A stretch of 64,000 nt of DNA from Gemmataceae bacterium. Its GTDB lineage: Bacteria; Planctomycetota; Planctomycetia; Gemmatales; Gemmataceae. Positions within the stretch are counted from its first letter, which is position 1; each line of letters starts with the position of its first letter. Position numbers and translations under genes: made by a program. The notes under the pieces are model-generated. The model saw nothing but the letters and a program-made list of their open reading frames with translations. It had not been told where the DNA came from and searched no databases. The stretch lies in the NCBI GenBank assembly GCA_019694755.1, contig JAIBBI010000003.1, positions 1 through 64,000 of the forward strand. Direction: 5' to 3'. Shown here piece after piece: positions 46,489-56,006 of the stretch.

Positions 46489-47646
46489 ATGCGTCGCCGT
46501 GCGTTTGTCCTGTCGCTCGCCTGCTGTTGCCTGTTCGCCGGCTCCGGTCTGGCGGGGCCACCGGCCGCCCCGAAGGTGGGCAAGTCGGTCTCGCATTCCA
46601 ACCTGACGGTGTTCTTCCTCCACGGCAAGAGCGCGGCACCGGCCAAGACGGTGATTACGCTCAAGGACGCGATGGAAAAGAAGATCGTCGTCGTCCACGA
46701 GACCAGCAATGTCGGACTGCTCTCGGTCGAGAACACGTCGCCTGACGTCGAAGTGTTCATCATGGCCGGCGACGTGGTGAAGGGCGGCAAGCAGGACCGC
46801 GCGATCGCGTTCGATCTGATCCTGCCGTCGAAGTCGGGCGTGGTGCCGATGCCGTCGTTCTGTGTGGAGCGGGGCCGCTGGTCGCAGCGGGGCAGCGAAG
46901 GCGTCGCGAAATTCGAGTGCTCCGATTCTCAGGTGTGCAATCGGGCACTAAAAGTCGCCGTGAACGAGACCAGAGCGCAGGGCGAAGTTTGGCGGGAAGT
47001 CGAAAACGCCCAGAAGCGGCTCAGCGACAACCTCGGCAAGGAAGTGAACAACGCCGCATCGAAGTCGAGCTTGCAACTGGCGCTGGAAGATAAGGACCTC
47101 AAGGCGAAGATCGCAGAGTACGAAAAGGCCTTCGAAGGGTGCTGCGGAGACGCGGAAGTCGTCGGAATGGCCGTCGCGATCAACGGTACGATCGTGGGGG
47201 CGGACGTGTTCGCCTCGCACGACCTGTTCAAGCAACTCTGGCCCAAGCTGCTGAAGTCGGCCGCGACCGAGGCGATTTCGGAGTGGAAGAAGGACGCGAA
47301 GTTTGAAGCGTGTGCCGCCGCCAAGGTCGAATCGTTCCTGGCCGAGGCCGAGGCCGCCCCGGTGAAGGAAGTGGCCGTGCAGCAGGAGGGCGGCGCACAG
47401 TCGTCCCGCGGCCAATCGATCAATCGGGCACCCGGCCGTGGCACCGCCCAGCAGTCTGAGGTCGTAGAGACCACAGTCGAAAACCGGTCGCCGACCCGTA
47501 ATGAGCCGCAAGGCAAAGCCACACAAGCCACGAAGTATCGCGCCAAGATCCAGCAGCGGACCGGCGCGAAGTCGCTGGTCGTGGAAAGCTGCGACAAGGA
47601 AAAGCCGGAAATCACCTGGCACCGCAGCTACATCGCCAAGCCGTGA
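46489..47646 (+). CDS. Secreted DUF6569-like protein
   Basis: A 385-residue protein with GGGAGGA upstream of ATG 46489. The signal peptide is MRRRAFVLSLACCCLFAGSG. The domain covers SNLTVFFLHGKSAAPAKTVI, ENTSPDVEVFIMAGDVVKGG and QDRAIAFDLILPSKSG, a pattern of the ARPP/DUF6569-like family. A Gln/Ala-rich low-complexity C-terminal tail (residues 285-360) follows. It is probably periplasmic; function unknown. Confidence 0.75.
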   Translation: MRRRAFVLSLACCCLFAGSGLAGPPAAPKVGKSVSHSNLTVFFLHGKSAAPAKTVITLKDAMEKKIVVVHETSNVGLLSVENTSPDVEVFIMAGDVVKGGKQDRAIAFDLILPSKSGVVPMPSFCVERGRWSQRGSEGVAKFECSDSQVCNRALKVAVNETRAQGEVWREVENAQKRLSDNLGKEVNNAASKSSLQLALEDKDLKAKIAEYEKAFEGCCGDAEVVGMAVAINGTIVGADVFASHDLFKQLWPKLLKSAATEAISEWKKDAKFEACAAAKVESFLAEAEAAPVKEVAVQQEGGAQSSRGQSINRAPGRGTAQQSEVVETTVENRSPTRNEPQGKATQATKYRAKIQQRTGAKSLVVESCDKEKPEITWHRSYIAKP

Positions 47647-47647
47647 T

Positions 47648-48304
47648 TCACGTCACGGAATGAACGAGTTCGGCAAGTTCGCGGACGCGGCGGGGGCAAA
47701 CGACTCCGTCGCGTCCGCCTTCGCAAGCGGCTCCGCGGACGGCAATGATGTCGGGGCCGAGCGAAAGCACGACTCGGATCGAGTCGAGGTTCAGTGACCC
47801 GGCCAAGGCGAGCAGTCGTTGATTCGCCCGGCATGAATTGATGAGCGTCGTCAGGTAGGGGACGGAGCACCAATCGAGTAGCCCACCCGTTTGTTTCGAG
47901 CAGGTGTCGAGCAGCAGCGCGGCCGGGCGAAGGTCGGCCGCCGAGTCCAGAATGGCATCGCGGTGCGGCAGATCGACGTAAGCCACGAGCACCGCGGGGC
48001 AGGGCAGGCTCGCCCGCCATGCGAGCCACCGGGCCCGCCAATCAACCGGGTCGGACAGGCCAACCTTCGCAAAGCTCAGGTCTGCCGACGCAAGAGTCTC
48101 AGGCAGGTGTTCACCCAGCTCTCCCATGGCCGCGCTGACCGGGACATCGGCGCCAATCGCGGCCAGGACCCGGCGAACGACCGACGCATTCGCCGCCCCC
48201 AGCGGGCCGTTGCGTGGCTCCTTGATATCGACGATGTCGGCACCGGCATCACGGGCAATGATCGCCTCATCGACGGACCGGACGCTGACGAGAAGTCGAG
48301 TCAT
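47648..48304 (-). CDS. mfnB: (5-formylfuran-3-yl)methyl phosphate synthase, MfnB-like
   Basis: A 218-residue TIM-barrel protein, start ATG 48304. MTRLLVSVRSVDEAIIARDA and ADIVDIKEPRNGPLGAA match MfnB (UPF0264), where the Lys in DIKEP forms the Schiff base. Two glyceraldehyde-3-phosphate molecules are condensed to a furan phosphate, the first step of methanofuran. Many planctomycetes use methanofuran-like and tetrahydromethanopterin cofactors to oxidise formaldehyde. Its ATG overlaps the preceding ASCH gene by 4 bp. Confidence 0.85.
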   Translation of the reverse strand: MTRLLVSVRSVDEAIIARDAGADIVDIKEPRNGPLGAANASVVRRVLAAIGADVPVSAAMGELGEHLPETLASADLSFAKVGLSDPVDWRARWLAWRASLPCPAVLVAYVDLPHRDAILDSAADLRPAALLLDTCSKQTGGLLDWCSVPYLTTLINSCRANQRLLALAGSLNLDSIRVVLSLGPDIIAVRGAACEGGRDGVVCPRRVRELAELVHSVT

Positions 48305-48702
48305 GGCACGGCAAAAAACTTGATGTTTCCGATGGCGGGGCGGAAGTCGATGACCTCGGGCGATGAGAATGTAAAGCCGTACAGGGCGGGGGGCTGAAAC
48401 CACGAGGGATGGTTGAGGTGCAGGAAGCGGTCGGCGGCGAAAGCCCGCCGGCTGGAGTAGGTGACGCAGCCCGTCAGGATGGCCTGGCCGATGACGCCGC
48501 CCCGCAACTCCGCCAGGGGTTTCAAGTCCTCGGGAAGCCAGGCCCAGGCCTCCGGGCGGGTGTCATCGACTTTGGCGGCGTGAATCCACAGGGGGCCGAG
48601 TCGCTGCGTAGACCATTTGCGGATTTCAACGGTTTTCAGGCCGGCGACGAGGAGGGCCGCCCAGGGTTGCTTCAAAGACAGGGCAACGGTGGGGCCCGAC
48701 AC
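48301..48702 (-). CDS. ASCH-domain protein
   Basis: A 133-residue protein starting with GTG at 48702. The N-terminal ALSLKQPWAALLVAGLKTVE and RKWSTQRLGPLWIHAAK match the PUA-like ASCH domain. ASCH domains bind RNA or nucleotides. The stop overlaps the mfnB start (ATGA), so the two are co-translated, but no functional link to methanofuran is obvious. Confidence 0.85.
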   Translation of the reverse strand: MSGPTVALSLKQPWAALLVAGLKTVEIRKWSTQRLGPLWIHAAKVDDTRPEAWAWLPEDLKPLAELRGGVIGQAILTGCVTYSSRRAFAADRFLHLNHPSWFQPPALYGFTFSSPEVIDFRPAIGNIKFFAVP

Positions 48703-48843
48703 AGCACGTTTCCCTGAAAAAATGTGCAGGTTCTATTGCCAACCCTGCATCCGAAAGTAATGATTACGTAATTCCCGTAGGTGCCACAAGGCCCTGCCGT
48801 GTCCCCCCGCGGCCGGGTTGGGATCGAGCGACGGCCCTTCCGT

Positions 48844-51800
48844 ATGTCCGTCATCCTCGCCCCAGGTTTGGAACCGATCCCGGGCTACCGCCTCATCGAG
48901 CGGCTCGGCCGGGGCGGCTTCGGCGAAGTCTGGAAGGCCGAGGCACCCGGCGGTCTTCTCAAAGCCATCAAATTCGTCTTCGGCGACTTGGACGCTTCCG
49001 GCGGCGGAGAGCCGGCCGATCAGGAACTGAAATCGCTCGACCGCATCAAGACGATCCGCCACCCTTACATCCTTTCGCTCGAACGGTACGACATTGTCGA
49101 CGGTCAGTTGCTCATCGTCATGGAGCTGGCCGACCGCAATTTATGGGACCGATTCCGCGAGTGCCGGGCTCAGGGCCTGGCCGGCGTTCCGAAGCAGGAG
49201 TTGCTGCGATATCTGGAAGAAGCGTCGGAAGCGCTCGACCTGATGAACACTCAGTATCAGTTGCAGCACCTCGACATCAAGCCGCAGAACCTGTTTCTCG
49301 TCTACAACCACGTGAAGATCGCCGACTTCGGGCTTGTGAAAGGCTTCGAAGGCAAACGAGGAACGATCACCGGCGGCGTCACTCCCGTCTACGCCGCACC
49401 GGAGACGTTCGAAGGCTGGGTGAGTCGGAACTCAGACCAGTACAGCCTGGCCATCGTGTATCAGGAATTGCTGACGGGGCAGAGACCCTTTAACGGAACC
49501 ACCGCCAGGCAACTGCTCCTGCAGCACTTGCAGGCCCCGCCCGACGTGACGCCGCTCTCCGAAAATGATCGGAATGCCGTGCGGCGTGCGCTCGAGAAAA
49601 AGCCTGACGACCGGTGGCCGAGTTGCACAGAGTTTGTGCGGGCGTTGTTTGAGACGACGCAACATGGGCCACGCTATGTGACCCCGTCCGGTGCCATACC
49701 GCCGCCAGCGTTGAGCCAGTCTGGGCTGATCACGGCGACCCCGTCGGCCGGAGTATCGCCGACCGACTCGATCGAAGCCCCGCCGAGTACGGGGATTTCG
49801 AGCAGTAGCCCGGCAACGCAGGCGCGGGTTCGCGCCCCGGTAACGGCGACGCTGCCGCGGTTCGATTCGGGCGTTCAGGAGCTGTCGCTCCCGCCCAAGG
49901 TCGCTCTCCCGGACGAGGATGCGGGCATCCTGTTCCCGGCAGTGATCATCGGGCTGGGCGGGGCGGCCGGCCGGGTCCTGAGGATGATCAAGCGCGAAAT
50001 CAGCGAGAAATACGGAACCCATCCGCTGCCCAACATCCGGCTGATCGCGGTCGATACCGATCCCGTGGCCCTGCGGTCGCTGGCCGGAGACGGTCCGTCG
50101 CCACTCGCGGCCGACGAGATCTTCCACGCGGGGTTGAACCGTCCAAGCCATTATTTGCGGGGCGAGGTGGTCGGCATTGAGACCTGGCTCGGAGCGTCAA
50201 CGCTTTATCGACTGCCCAAGCACCCCGGAGCGGCTGAGCTTCGCGCTTTCGGCCGGCTCGCGCTGCTTGATCATGCGGCTCCGCTGAGTCGCCGATTGCG
50301 TGCGGAACTCGACGCGGTCCGCAGTCCCAGCGCGCTCAGCATTGCGGACAAGACTGCTCGGCTCGGCGTCCGCAGTGATCGGCCGCGGGTCTATGTGATC
50401 GCCTCGCTGGCAGGGGGCACCGGCGGCGGCATGTTCCTTGATGCGGCGTATCTGGCCCGGGCGGTGCTCCGTCAGGTCGGTGAGGTCGACCCGCAGGTGT
50501 CCGGTGTGCTGATGATTCCGCCGTGCGACCGCAAGGCCGGTGTGACTCCGATCGCAAATTCCTTTGCGGCGTTGACGGAACTCAACCACTTCTGCCATCC
50601 CAACGTCCGCTACGAAGCCAGGTTTCAGCCGAAGGGGGCGGTAGAATCGGATGCAGGACTGCCGTTCGGCCGGGTTTTGCTGCAACAATTCGACAGTTTA
50701 CCGGGGACGGAATCGGTCGACCCCGCCTTCGGGCAGACGGCGACCCTGATCTTCAACGAACTGCTGACCCCGATCGGTCGGACGGCGGACCGCGAACGGC
50801 GAGGGTTTTCGAGCCACCGCCGGGATAGTGTGGTCCCGGCCCAATCGGCGGCGACCTACTTTATCTCCTGGCCGCGCGACCGCCTGGCACGAGTCGCGGC
50901 CAGACACATCGGTCAGGAACTTGTCCGCCGCTGGACGGCCAAGGACGCGGGCCGGTTCGCCGAGGTCGTCACGCCAATCCTCGACGAGCAATGGGATCTT
51001 CGCGGCCTCTGCCCGGACAAAGTGGCCGACGCCATCCACCAGAAGGTCTCGTCACAACTTGGGATGCCGGCACAGGATCGGATCGAGGCGTTGATCGCTC
51101 CGCTGTTAGACCCGAGCCGAAGCCTGGAAAAGATCGATGCGGGGGCGGTCTATTCGATCGTCGATCAGTTGGTGCGGCTGCTCGGGCCGCCGGAAGGGTA
51201 TTTGACGGAAGCACCGGCCGGGCGAATTCCGCCACTCTTTGAGCAGGTAGGGCCGGAACAGGCGCATGCGGTGGATCAGCAGATCGCCGACCTGACTATT
51301 CAAACCGTAGAGCGACCAGGGATGCGAATCGCTGGCGCTGAGGAACTGGTCCGCCAACTGGCCGAGCGGGCGGGGCAGGCCAAGAAAAGCTACGAACACC
51401 TGCACGAGTCTTTGACCCACGAGGCCGGGCAGACTTTTCGCAAGCTGTTCCCGATGATTGCCGGGCTCGACAAGTACGCGTTCTCCGGGAAAAAGCGGGA
51501 GCAGCACGTTCAGGAGATGATCGGTCTGTTGCGGGATTACCCGAAGAAGCAGTATCAGGCACTATTGGCCAAGAGTCTCAGCGATCTTTACCGCGGCATC
51601 ATGGGGGCCGCGCCGGAGTATGCCCGGGAAGTTCACTTCTGTCGCGAGCGGCTGCAGGAAACTTTGAAAGAGCTTGGCGGCCAAGGTGCCTTGGACGGCG
51701 GGCAGAAGTCCGCAAACGGGCCGGGACGATTCCTGTTGCCCGAGGGAGCGTCGGACCTGGACGAGGCCGCCGAACGCTCCGTGTCAGCTTTGTCGAACGA

Positions 51801-52341
51801 GCAATGGATTATGTTCGATGCCCGCATCCAGGCGGCCGTCACAGATCGATTCCATTCGTTGGTGAATTTCTGCCTGACGGCCGGCCCCCGGGCCGAGCAC
51901 CTGGCCGAATTGCTCGTCAAGGAAGGCCAAGCCTTTTTCCTCGTGAGGCTACCGCAGAATCAGGCGGCGGAACTGCTGGTGCAGTCGATGGAGCCCGACG
52001 AATTGACCTCGGTCCTCGCCGAGGCCATGCAGGAATGTCACCCGGCCCTGGCAGGGCCGAAAGCCGCGGTGGAATCGATTGTGACCATCGTGGCAGCGCC
52101 GGATTCCGAAGCCGGGCGGGCGGTCCAGCGGGCCGCAGCGGTCGCCGCGGCGGACCTCGCGTACGCGACTTGCACGGCCGCCAGCGACGTTGTCATCTAT
52201 CGCGAATTGCGGCACATCGACCTTGCAGACCTCCCGCACATGGGGCCGGTGGGCCAGGAAGCTTACCAGCAGGCCCTTTCCGAAGGTACTGCCGTGCCAC
52301 ATAGTCGGCTCGACGTGAGCTGGGCCAAACTTCGAGTGTGA
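48844..52341 (+). CDS. Ser/Thr protein kinase fused to tubulin/FtsZ-like domain, copy 1
   Basis: A 1165-residue protein. Start chosen at ATG 48844 by alignment with copy 2; an in-frame GTG at 48781 is an alternative. Residues 14-270 form a kinase: GRGGFGEVW, Lys43, HLDIKPQN (Asp144), DFGLVK (161-166) and YAAPETF. A Pro/Ser-rich linker spans 271-363. Residues 364 onward open with FPAVIIGLGGAAGRVLRMIK, then IRLIAVDTDPVALR and ASLAGGTGGGMFLD (524-529), which match the nucleotide loops T1, T2 and T4 of FtsZ/tubulin; the family is Tubulin_2-like. The last 450 residues are helical and unrecognised. No membrane segment is seen. Confidence 0.85.
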   Translation: MSVILAPGLEPIPGYRLIERLGRGGFGEVWKAEAPGGLLKAIKFVFGDLDASGGGEPADQELKSLDRIKTIRHPYILSLERYDIVDGQLLIVMELADRNLWDRFRECRAQGLAGVPKQELLRYLEEASEALDLMNTQYQLQHLDIKPQNLFLVYNHVKIADFGLVKGFEGKRGTITGGVTPVYAAPETFEGWVSRNSDQYSLAIVYQELLTGQRPFNGTTARQLLLQHLQAPPDVTPLSENDRNAVRRALEKKPDDRWPSCTEFVRALFETTQHGPRYVTPSGAIPPPALSQSGLITATPSAGVSPTDSIEAPPSTGISSSSPATQARVRAPVTATLPRFDSGVQELSLPPKVALPDEDAGILFPAVIIGLGGAAGRVLRMIKREISEKYGTHPLPNIRLIAVDTDPVALRSLAGDGPSPLAADEIFHAGLNRPSHYLRGEVVGIETWLGASTLYRLPKHPGAAELRAFGRLALLDHAAPLSRRLRAELDAVRSPSALSIADKTARLGVRSDRPRVYVIASLAGGTGGGMFLDAAYLARAVLRQVGEVDPQVSGVLMIPPCDRKAGVTPIANSFAALTELNHFCHPNVRYEARFQPKGAVESDAGLPFGRVLLQQFDSLPGTESVDPAFGQTATLIFNELLTPIGRTADRERRGFSSHRRDSVVPAQSAATYFISWPRDRLARVAARHIGQELVRRWTAKDAGRFAEVVTPILDEQWDLRGLCPDKVADAIHQKVSSQLGMPAQDRIEALIAPLLDPSRSLEKIDAGAVYSIVDQLVRLLGPPEGYLTEAPAGRIPPLFEQVGPEQAHAVDQQIADLTIQTVERPGMRIAGAEELVRQLAERAGQAKKSYEHLHESLTHEAGQTFRKLFPMIAGLDKYAFSGKKREQHVQEMIGLLRDYPKKQYQALLAKSLSDLYRGIMGAAPEYAREVHFCRERLQETLKELGGQGALDGGQKSANGPGRFLLPEGASDLDEAAERSVSALSNEQWIMFDARIQAAVTDRFHSLVNFCLTAGPRAEHLAELLVKEGQAFFLVRLPQNQAAELLVQSMEPDELTSVLAEAMQECHPALAGPKAAVESIVTIVAAPDSEAGRAVQRAAAVAAADLAYATCTAASDVVIYRELRHIDLADLPHMGPVGQEAYQQALSEGTAVPHSRLDVSWAKLRV

Positions 52342-52493
52342 CATCGTAACGGTTATGTGATTTGCCCTGATTGTTTCCAATTTGATGCCGAGTCAAGCCG
52401 CGCAGGGCTTGAGTTGCGAGTCCTTCCAGGCAAAGGTAAAATAGGCGAGGCTCGCGGGCTGCGAGCCGACCTTCCCGTCCTCCCGGGCAATTC

Positions 52494-55400
52494 ATGTCTG
52501 CCTTGATCGAAGCCGATTCCGAGCCGATCCCCGGCTATCGCCTCATCGACCGCCTCGGTAGCGGTGGATTCGGCGAAGTCTGGCGGTGCAAGGCGCCGGG
52601 TGGACTCTTCAAGGCCATCAAGATCGTCCACGGCGACGTCCGACAACTCGACTCGGACGGCTCGCACCGCGCCGAACAGGAGCTGCGTGCCCTGCAACGC
52701 GTGCAGGCGATTCGCCATCCGTACCTGCTGAGCATTGAGCGGTACGACGTAATCGACGGTCGGCTCATGATCGTCAGCGAACTGGCCGACTGCAACCTTT
52801 TCGACCGCTACGAGACGTTCGCGAATTCCGGGAAGCCAGGCATTCCCCGGGAAGAACTCCTCCGATACCTGCGCGAAGCAGCCGAAGTGCTGGACTTGAT
52901 GAACCACACGCATCAGTTGCAGCACCTCGACATCAAGCCGCAAAACCTGTTTCTGATTCACGATCACGTCAAGGTCGCAGACTTCGGGCTGGTGAAAGAC
53001 CTCGAAGGCGTACGTACGGAAATGCAGGGTGGAGTTACGCCGCTGTATGCCGCGCCGGAGACGTTTGAAGGGGTCATCACCCAGTTTTGCGATCAATACA
53101 GCCTGGCCATCGTTTATCAGGAGCTCTTGACGGGGCATCGGCCGTTCCAGGGGACGACGGTGCAGCAACTGGTGCTGCAGCACGTGCAAGCACCGCCGAA
53201 TCTATCACCGCTGCCGCACGCCGATCGGCCGGCCGTCGCCAAGGCTCTGTCCAAGAAGCCGGAGAATCGCCACCCTTCGTGCATGGCTCTGATCCGGGCT
53301 TTGGAAGCAGGCTCGACCGAGCCCCCGCAGCCGCGCGTGTCGTCCGTCGCCAGGCACGGAGTTGATCCGCAGCCCGCTCCGCCGCGGCCGGGCACGACGG
53401 TCCGAGTCGACCCCGAAGTTGATGAAAAGAAAAAGGGAATCGACATCGGGGCGAGCATCCGCCGACTCGAAGGGAAGGGACAGAAGCCCTTTCGCCCCGA
53501 CACGCCGCCGACAATTGTCGGGTTTCGCCGCGAGGAACTGCCAACTGGCCCGCAGGTAGCCGAGCCGACAGTCCGCGAGGCGCCGCCGGAGTTCACGGGC
53601 AACGGAGTCCTGTTCCCGGCCCTGGTCGTCGGGCTGGGTCGCGCCGGGCTGGTCACGCTGAAGCGGCTCCGGCAAGTCCTCTGCGAGCGGTTCGGCGGGA
53701 TGTCATCCCTGCCACACATCAAGTTGCTCTACATCGACACGGATCCGGAAACGGCCGACACGGCCGTGGTGGGCGGCGGCGGTTCCGCCATGGAGCCGGA
53801 CGAGATTCTGTTGGCCCGCCTGAACCGGGCGAGCCACTATCTGAAGCCGAGGCGGAACGGCCGGAGCCTGATTGAAGGTTGGTTCGACGCACAGTGGCTT
53901 TACAGGATCCCGCGCAACCCGCAGGTGCTTGGCCAGCGGGCGCTGGGCCGGCTGGTGTTCGGGGATTGCTATTCGCAGATCTCCGGGCGAATTGAAGAGA
54001 TGCTGGAGCAGGTCGTTCTGCCCGACAATCTGCTCAGGTCCGACAAGCACACGTCTCTCGGCCTGCGGACGAACCGCCCTCGCGCTTATGTGGTCTCTCA
54101 CCTGGCCGGCGGCACTGGCGGCGGCATGTTTCTCGATCTCGCATACCTGCTCCGTCACCAATTCCGGATGTTCGGTTATAAATCGCCTCAACCAACCGGC
54201 CTGCTCGTCGCTCCCGGTTCGGACGCGGTCACGCCCGCCCAGGTCGGCGGTTTGGCAAACACGTTTGCCGCGCTGACCGAACTGGTCCACTACCATCACC
54301 CCGACGCGCGACACACCTGCACCTTCGACGACCGCGACGCGCTCCTCGTCAATTCCGGCCCGCCGTTCGAGCGGACGATCGTCCTTCCGGGTAACGACAA
54401 CCCGGCTAACTCTGGCAGTCGGGACGGGTCGTTGCTGGCCGCTGATTTTCTTGCGCGGGAATTGACGCAGCACTTCGGTCGCGCCGTCGACGGTTGCCGG
54501 GTGGCGGTATTGAAACCGGCCCGCCCGACAACGGAGGTCACCGTCGGCACTTTCGGTCTGACGACGCTCTCCTGGCCGCGCAAGGCGCTGATCCGGTGTG
54601 CCTCGCGGCGGCTTTGTGAGATGGTGGTCGATAGGTGGAGTCGACTCGACGTGACCCGGCTCAAACCACTTGTCCGCGAGCGGGTGGATGCGTTGTGGGA
54701 TTCTCAGGAACTGCGCCCGGACCTGCTGGAATCGCGATTGCAGGCCGCCGTCGCCTCCGCGCTCGGCGAGCCCCCCGGTGCGATGTTTGCGCGAATGTCC
54801 GCGCCGTTTACGCCGAAAGGGTGGTTCGGCGGCTCGCTCGACGTGAACGCGGCCTACGAATTCGTCACCCGGTGTGAGCAACTGTTCGGCCACCTGGCAG
54901 GCGACAATTACGACGCGGACATCGGAATCGTCGGGACCGCGCTCCTCGCTTCGACGGAATCGCTGGTCCGTGAATTTGGAACTCAACTGGCCCAGCTTGC
55001 CGTGTCGCTGATCGAACAGCCTGAATTCCGGATGTCCGGCGCGGAAGAGGCCGTTCACCAGTTGCGGTCACGGATCGACGAATTCCGCAACCGACACGCG
55101 AGTGAAGCCGACCGATATTCCGAACTGGCAACGCGGGCGTTTGAACGGATTCAGCAGGCGTTGTCGACGACGGGAGGTCGCAAGTCGGCGAACGAGTTCG
55201 CCGAAGCGGCCAAATCGTACCCGGGATCGCGGTTGGCCGCGCTGGTTCATCGGCGGATTGCGGAAATCGGCCTGACGCTTTCCAACGACCTCGGCGAGCA
55301 GGCCAACGAGATTGGATTCTGCCGGCAGCGACTCGACGAGTTGATCCAGGGGCTCAAGGCAGAAGGCGAAACACTCCCCTCGGCCGTCGGGTTGATGCTC

Positions 55401-56006
55401 CCGCCGGGGTGCAATACCGCGGAAGAAGCGATCGACGGGTTGTTGTCCGGCGTTAGCGAGAGCGACCTTCAGGAACTCGATCGTCGGATGCAGCGGATGG
55501 TGCAGTCGCAATTCACCGCTCTGGTTCACGTGTGTCTGAGTACTTCCAACATTCTCGCGAACCTGGCTCCGGCCATGTTGAAGTTGGCTCAGCAGTTCAT
55601 GGCCGCCCGGGTCGGCGAATCCAATGCGGCGGAGCTGTTTAAGGAACGATTCTCCGAAGGACCAGCCTACCAGTCGGCCGTCGAACACGCGTACGACGCG
55701 GCTTCACCGGTGTTGGCCGACTCGATCGGCGTCATGACGGGCGAAGTCATCGCCTTGAGCGTCCCGCCGGGTCCGGCCGGCGACCGGTTCGCGGATGTCG
55801 CTCGAAACGTCGTTACCGACGGCGACCTGGTCGTTACTGTCGGCGTCGACGATGTGGCCTTTTACCGCGAATTGCCGCGGATTCCGCTGGCCCGGCTTCC
55901 GCAGTTCGGCCCGCGTGCCCGCGACTGCTTTCAGCAGATTGCAGACCGCGATCGCAGCCCACCCCATACCCGCACGGACGTCGAACAATGGCTGAATCCG
56001 CGGTGA
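52494..56006 (+). CDS. Ser/Thr protein kinase fused to tubulin/FtsZ-like domain, copy 2
   Basis: A 1170-residue paralogue of the previous protein. The kinase (residues 14-272) has GSGGFGEVW, Lys43, HLDIKPQN, DFGLVK and YAAPETF. The linker (273-370) differs entirely in sequence from copy 1. The tubulin-like part has FPALVVGLGRAGLVTLKRLR, IKLLYIDTDPETAD, and HLAGGTGGGMFLDLAY (GGTGGG at 539-544). A segment ANTFAALTELVHYHHPD is shared with copy 1. The last 19 bp overlap the start of scpA. It lies 152 bp after copy 1 on the same strand. Confidence 0.85.
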   Translation: MSALIEADSEPIPGYRLIDRLGSGGFGEVWRCKAPGGLFKAIKIVHGDVRQLDSDGSHRAEQELRALQRVQAIRHPYLLSIERYDVIDGRLMIVSELADCNLFDRYETFANSGKPGIPREELLRYLREAAEVLDLMNHTHQLQHLDIKPQNLFLIHDHVKVADFGLVKDLEGVRTEMQGGVTPLYAAPETFEGVITQFCDQYSLAIVYQELLTGHRPFQGTTVQQLVLQHVQAPPNLSPLPHADRPAVAKALSKKPENRHPSCMALIRALEAGSTEPPQPRVSSVARHGVDPQPAPPRPGTTVRVDPEVDEKKKGIDIGASIRRLEGKGQKPFRPDTPPTIVGFRREELPTGPQVAEPTVREAPPEFTGNGVLFPALVVGLGRAGLVTLKRLRQVLCERFGGMSSLPHIKLLYIDTDPETADTAVVGGGGSAMEPDEILLARLNRASHYLKPRRNGRSLIEGWFDAQWLYRIPRNPQVLGQRALGRLVFGDCYSQISGRIEEMLEQVVLPDNLLRSDKHTSLGLRTNRPRAYVVSHLAGGTGGGMFLDLAYLLRHQFRMFGYKSPQPTGLLVAPGSDAVTPAQVGGLANTFAALTELVHYHHPDARHTCTFDDRDALLVNSGPPFERTIVLPGNDNPANSGSRDGSLLAADFLARELTQHFGRAVDGCRVAVLKPARPTTEVTVGTFGLTTLSWPRKALIRCASRRLCEMVVDRWSRLDVTRLKPLVRERVDALWDSQELRPDLLESRLQAAVASALGEPPGAMFARMSAPFTPKGWFGGSLDVNAAYEFVTRCEQLFGHLAGDNYDADIGIVGTALLASTESLVREFGTQLAQLAVSLIEQPEFRMSGAEEAVHQLRSRIDEFRNRHASEADRYSELATRAFERIQQALSTTGGRKSANEFAEAAKSYPGSRLAALVHRRIAEIGLTLSNDLGEQANEIGFCRQRLDELIQGLKAEGETLPSAVGLMLPPGCNTAEEAIDGLLSGVSESDLQELDRRMQRMVQSQFTALVHVCLSTSNILANLAPAMLKLAQQFMAARVGESNAAELFKERFSEGPAYQSAVEHAYDAASPVLADSIGVMTGEVIALSVPPGPAGDRFADVARNVVTDGDLVVTVGVDDVAFYRELPRIPLARLPQFGPRARDCFQQIADRDRSPPHTRTDVEQWLNPR

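Noticed and set aside
44724-46790. Minus-strand 688-codon open frame
   Set aside because: Antisense of proS, which has full class II synthetase motifs.
53703-55058. Minus-strand 451-codon open frame
   Set aside because: Antisense of the second kinase-tubulin gene; shadow frame typical of high-GC DNA.
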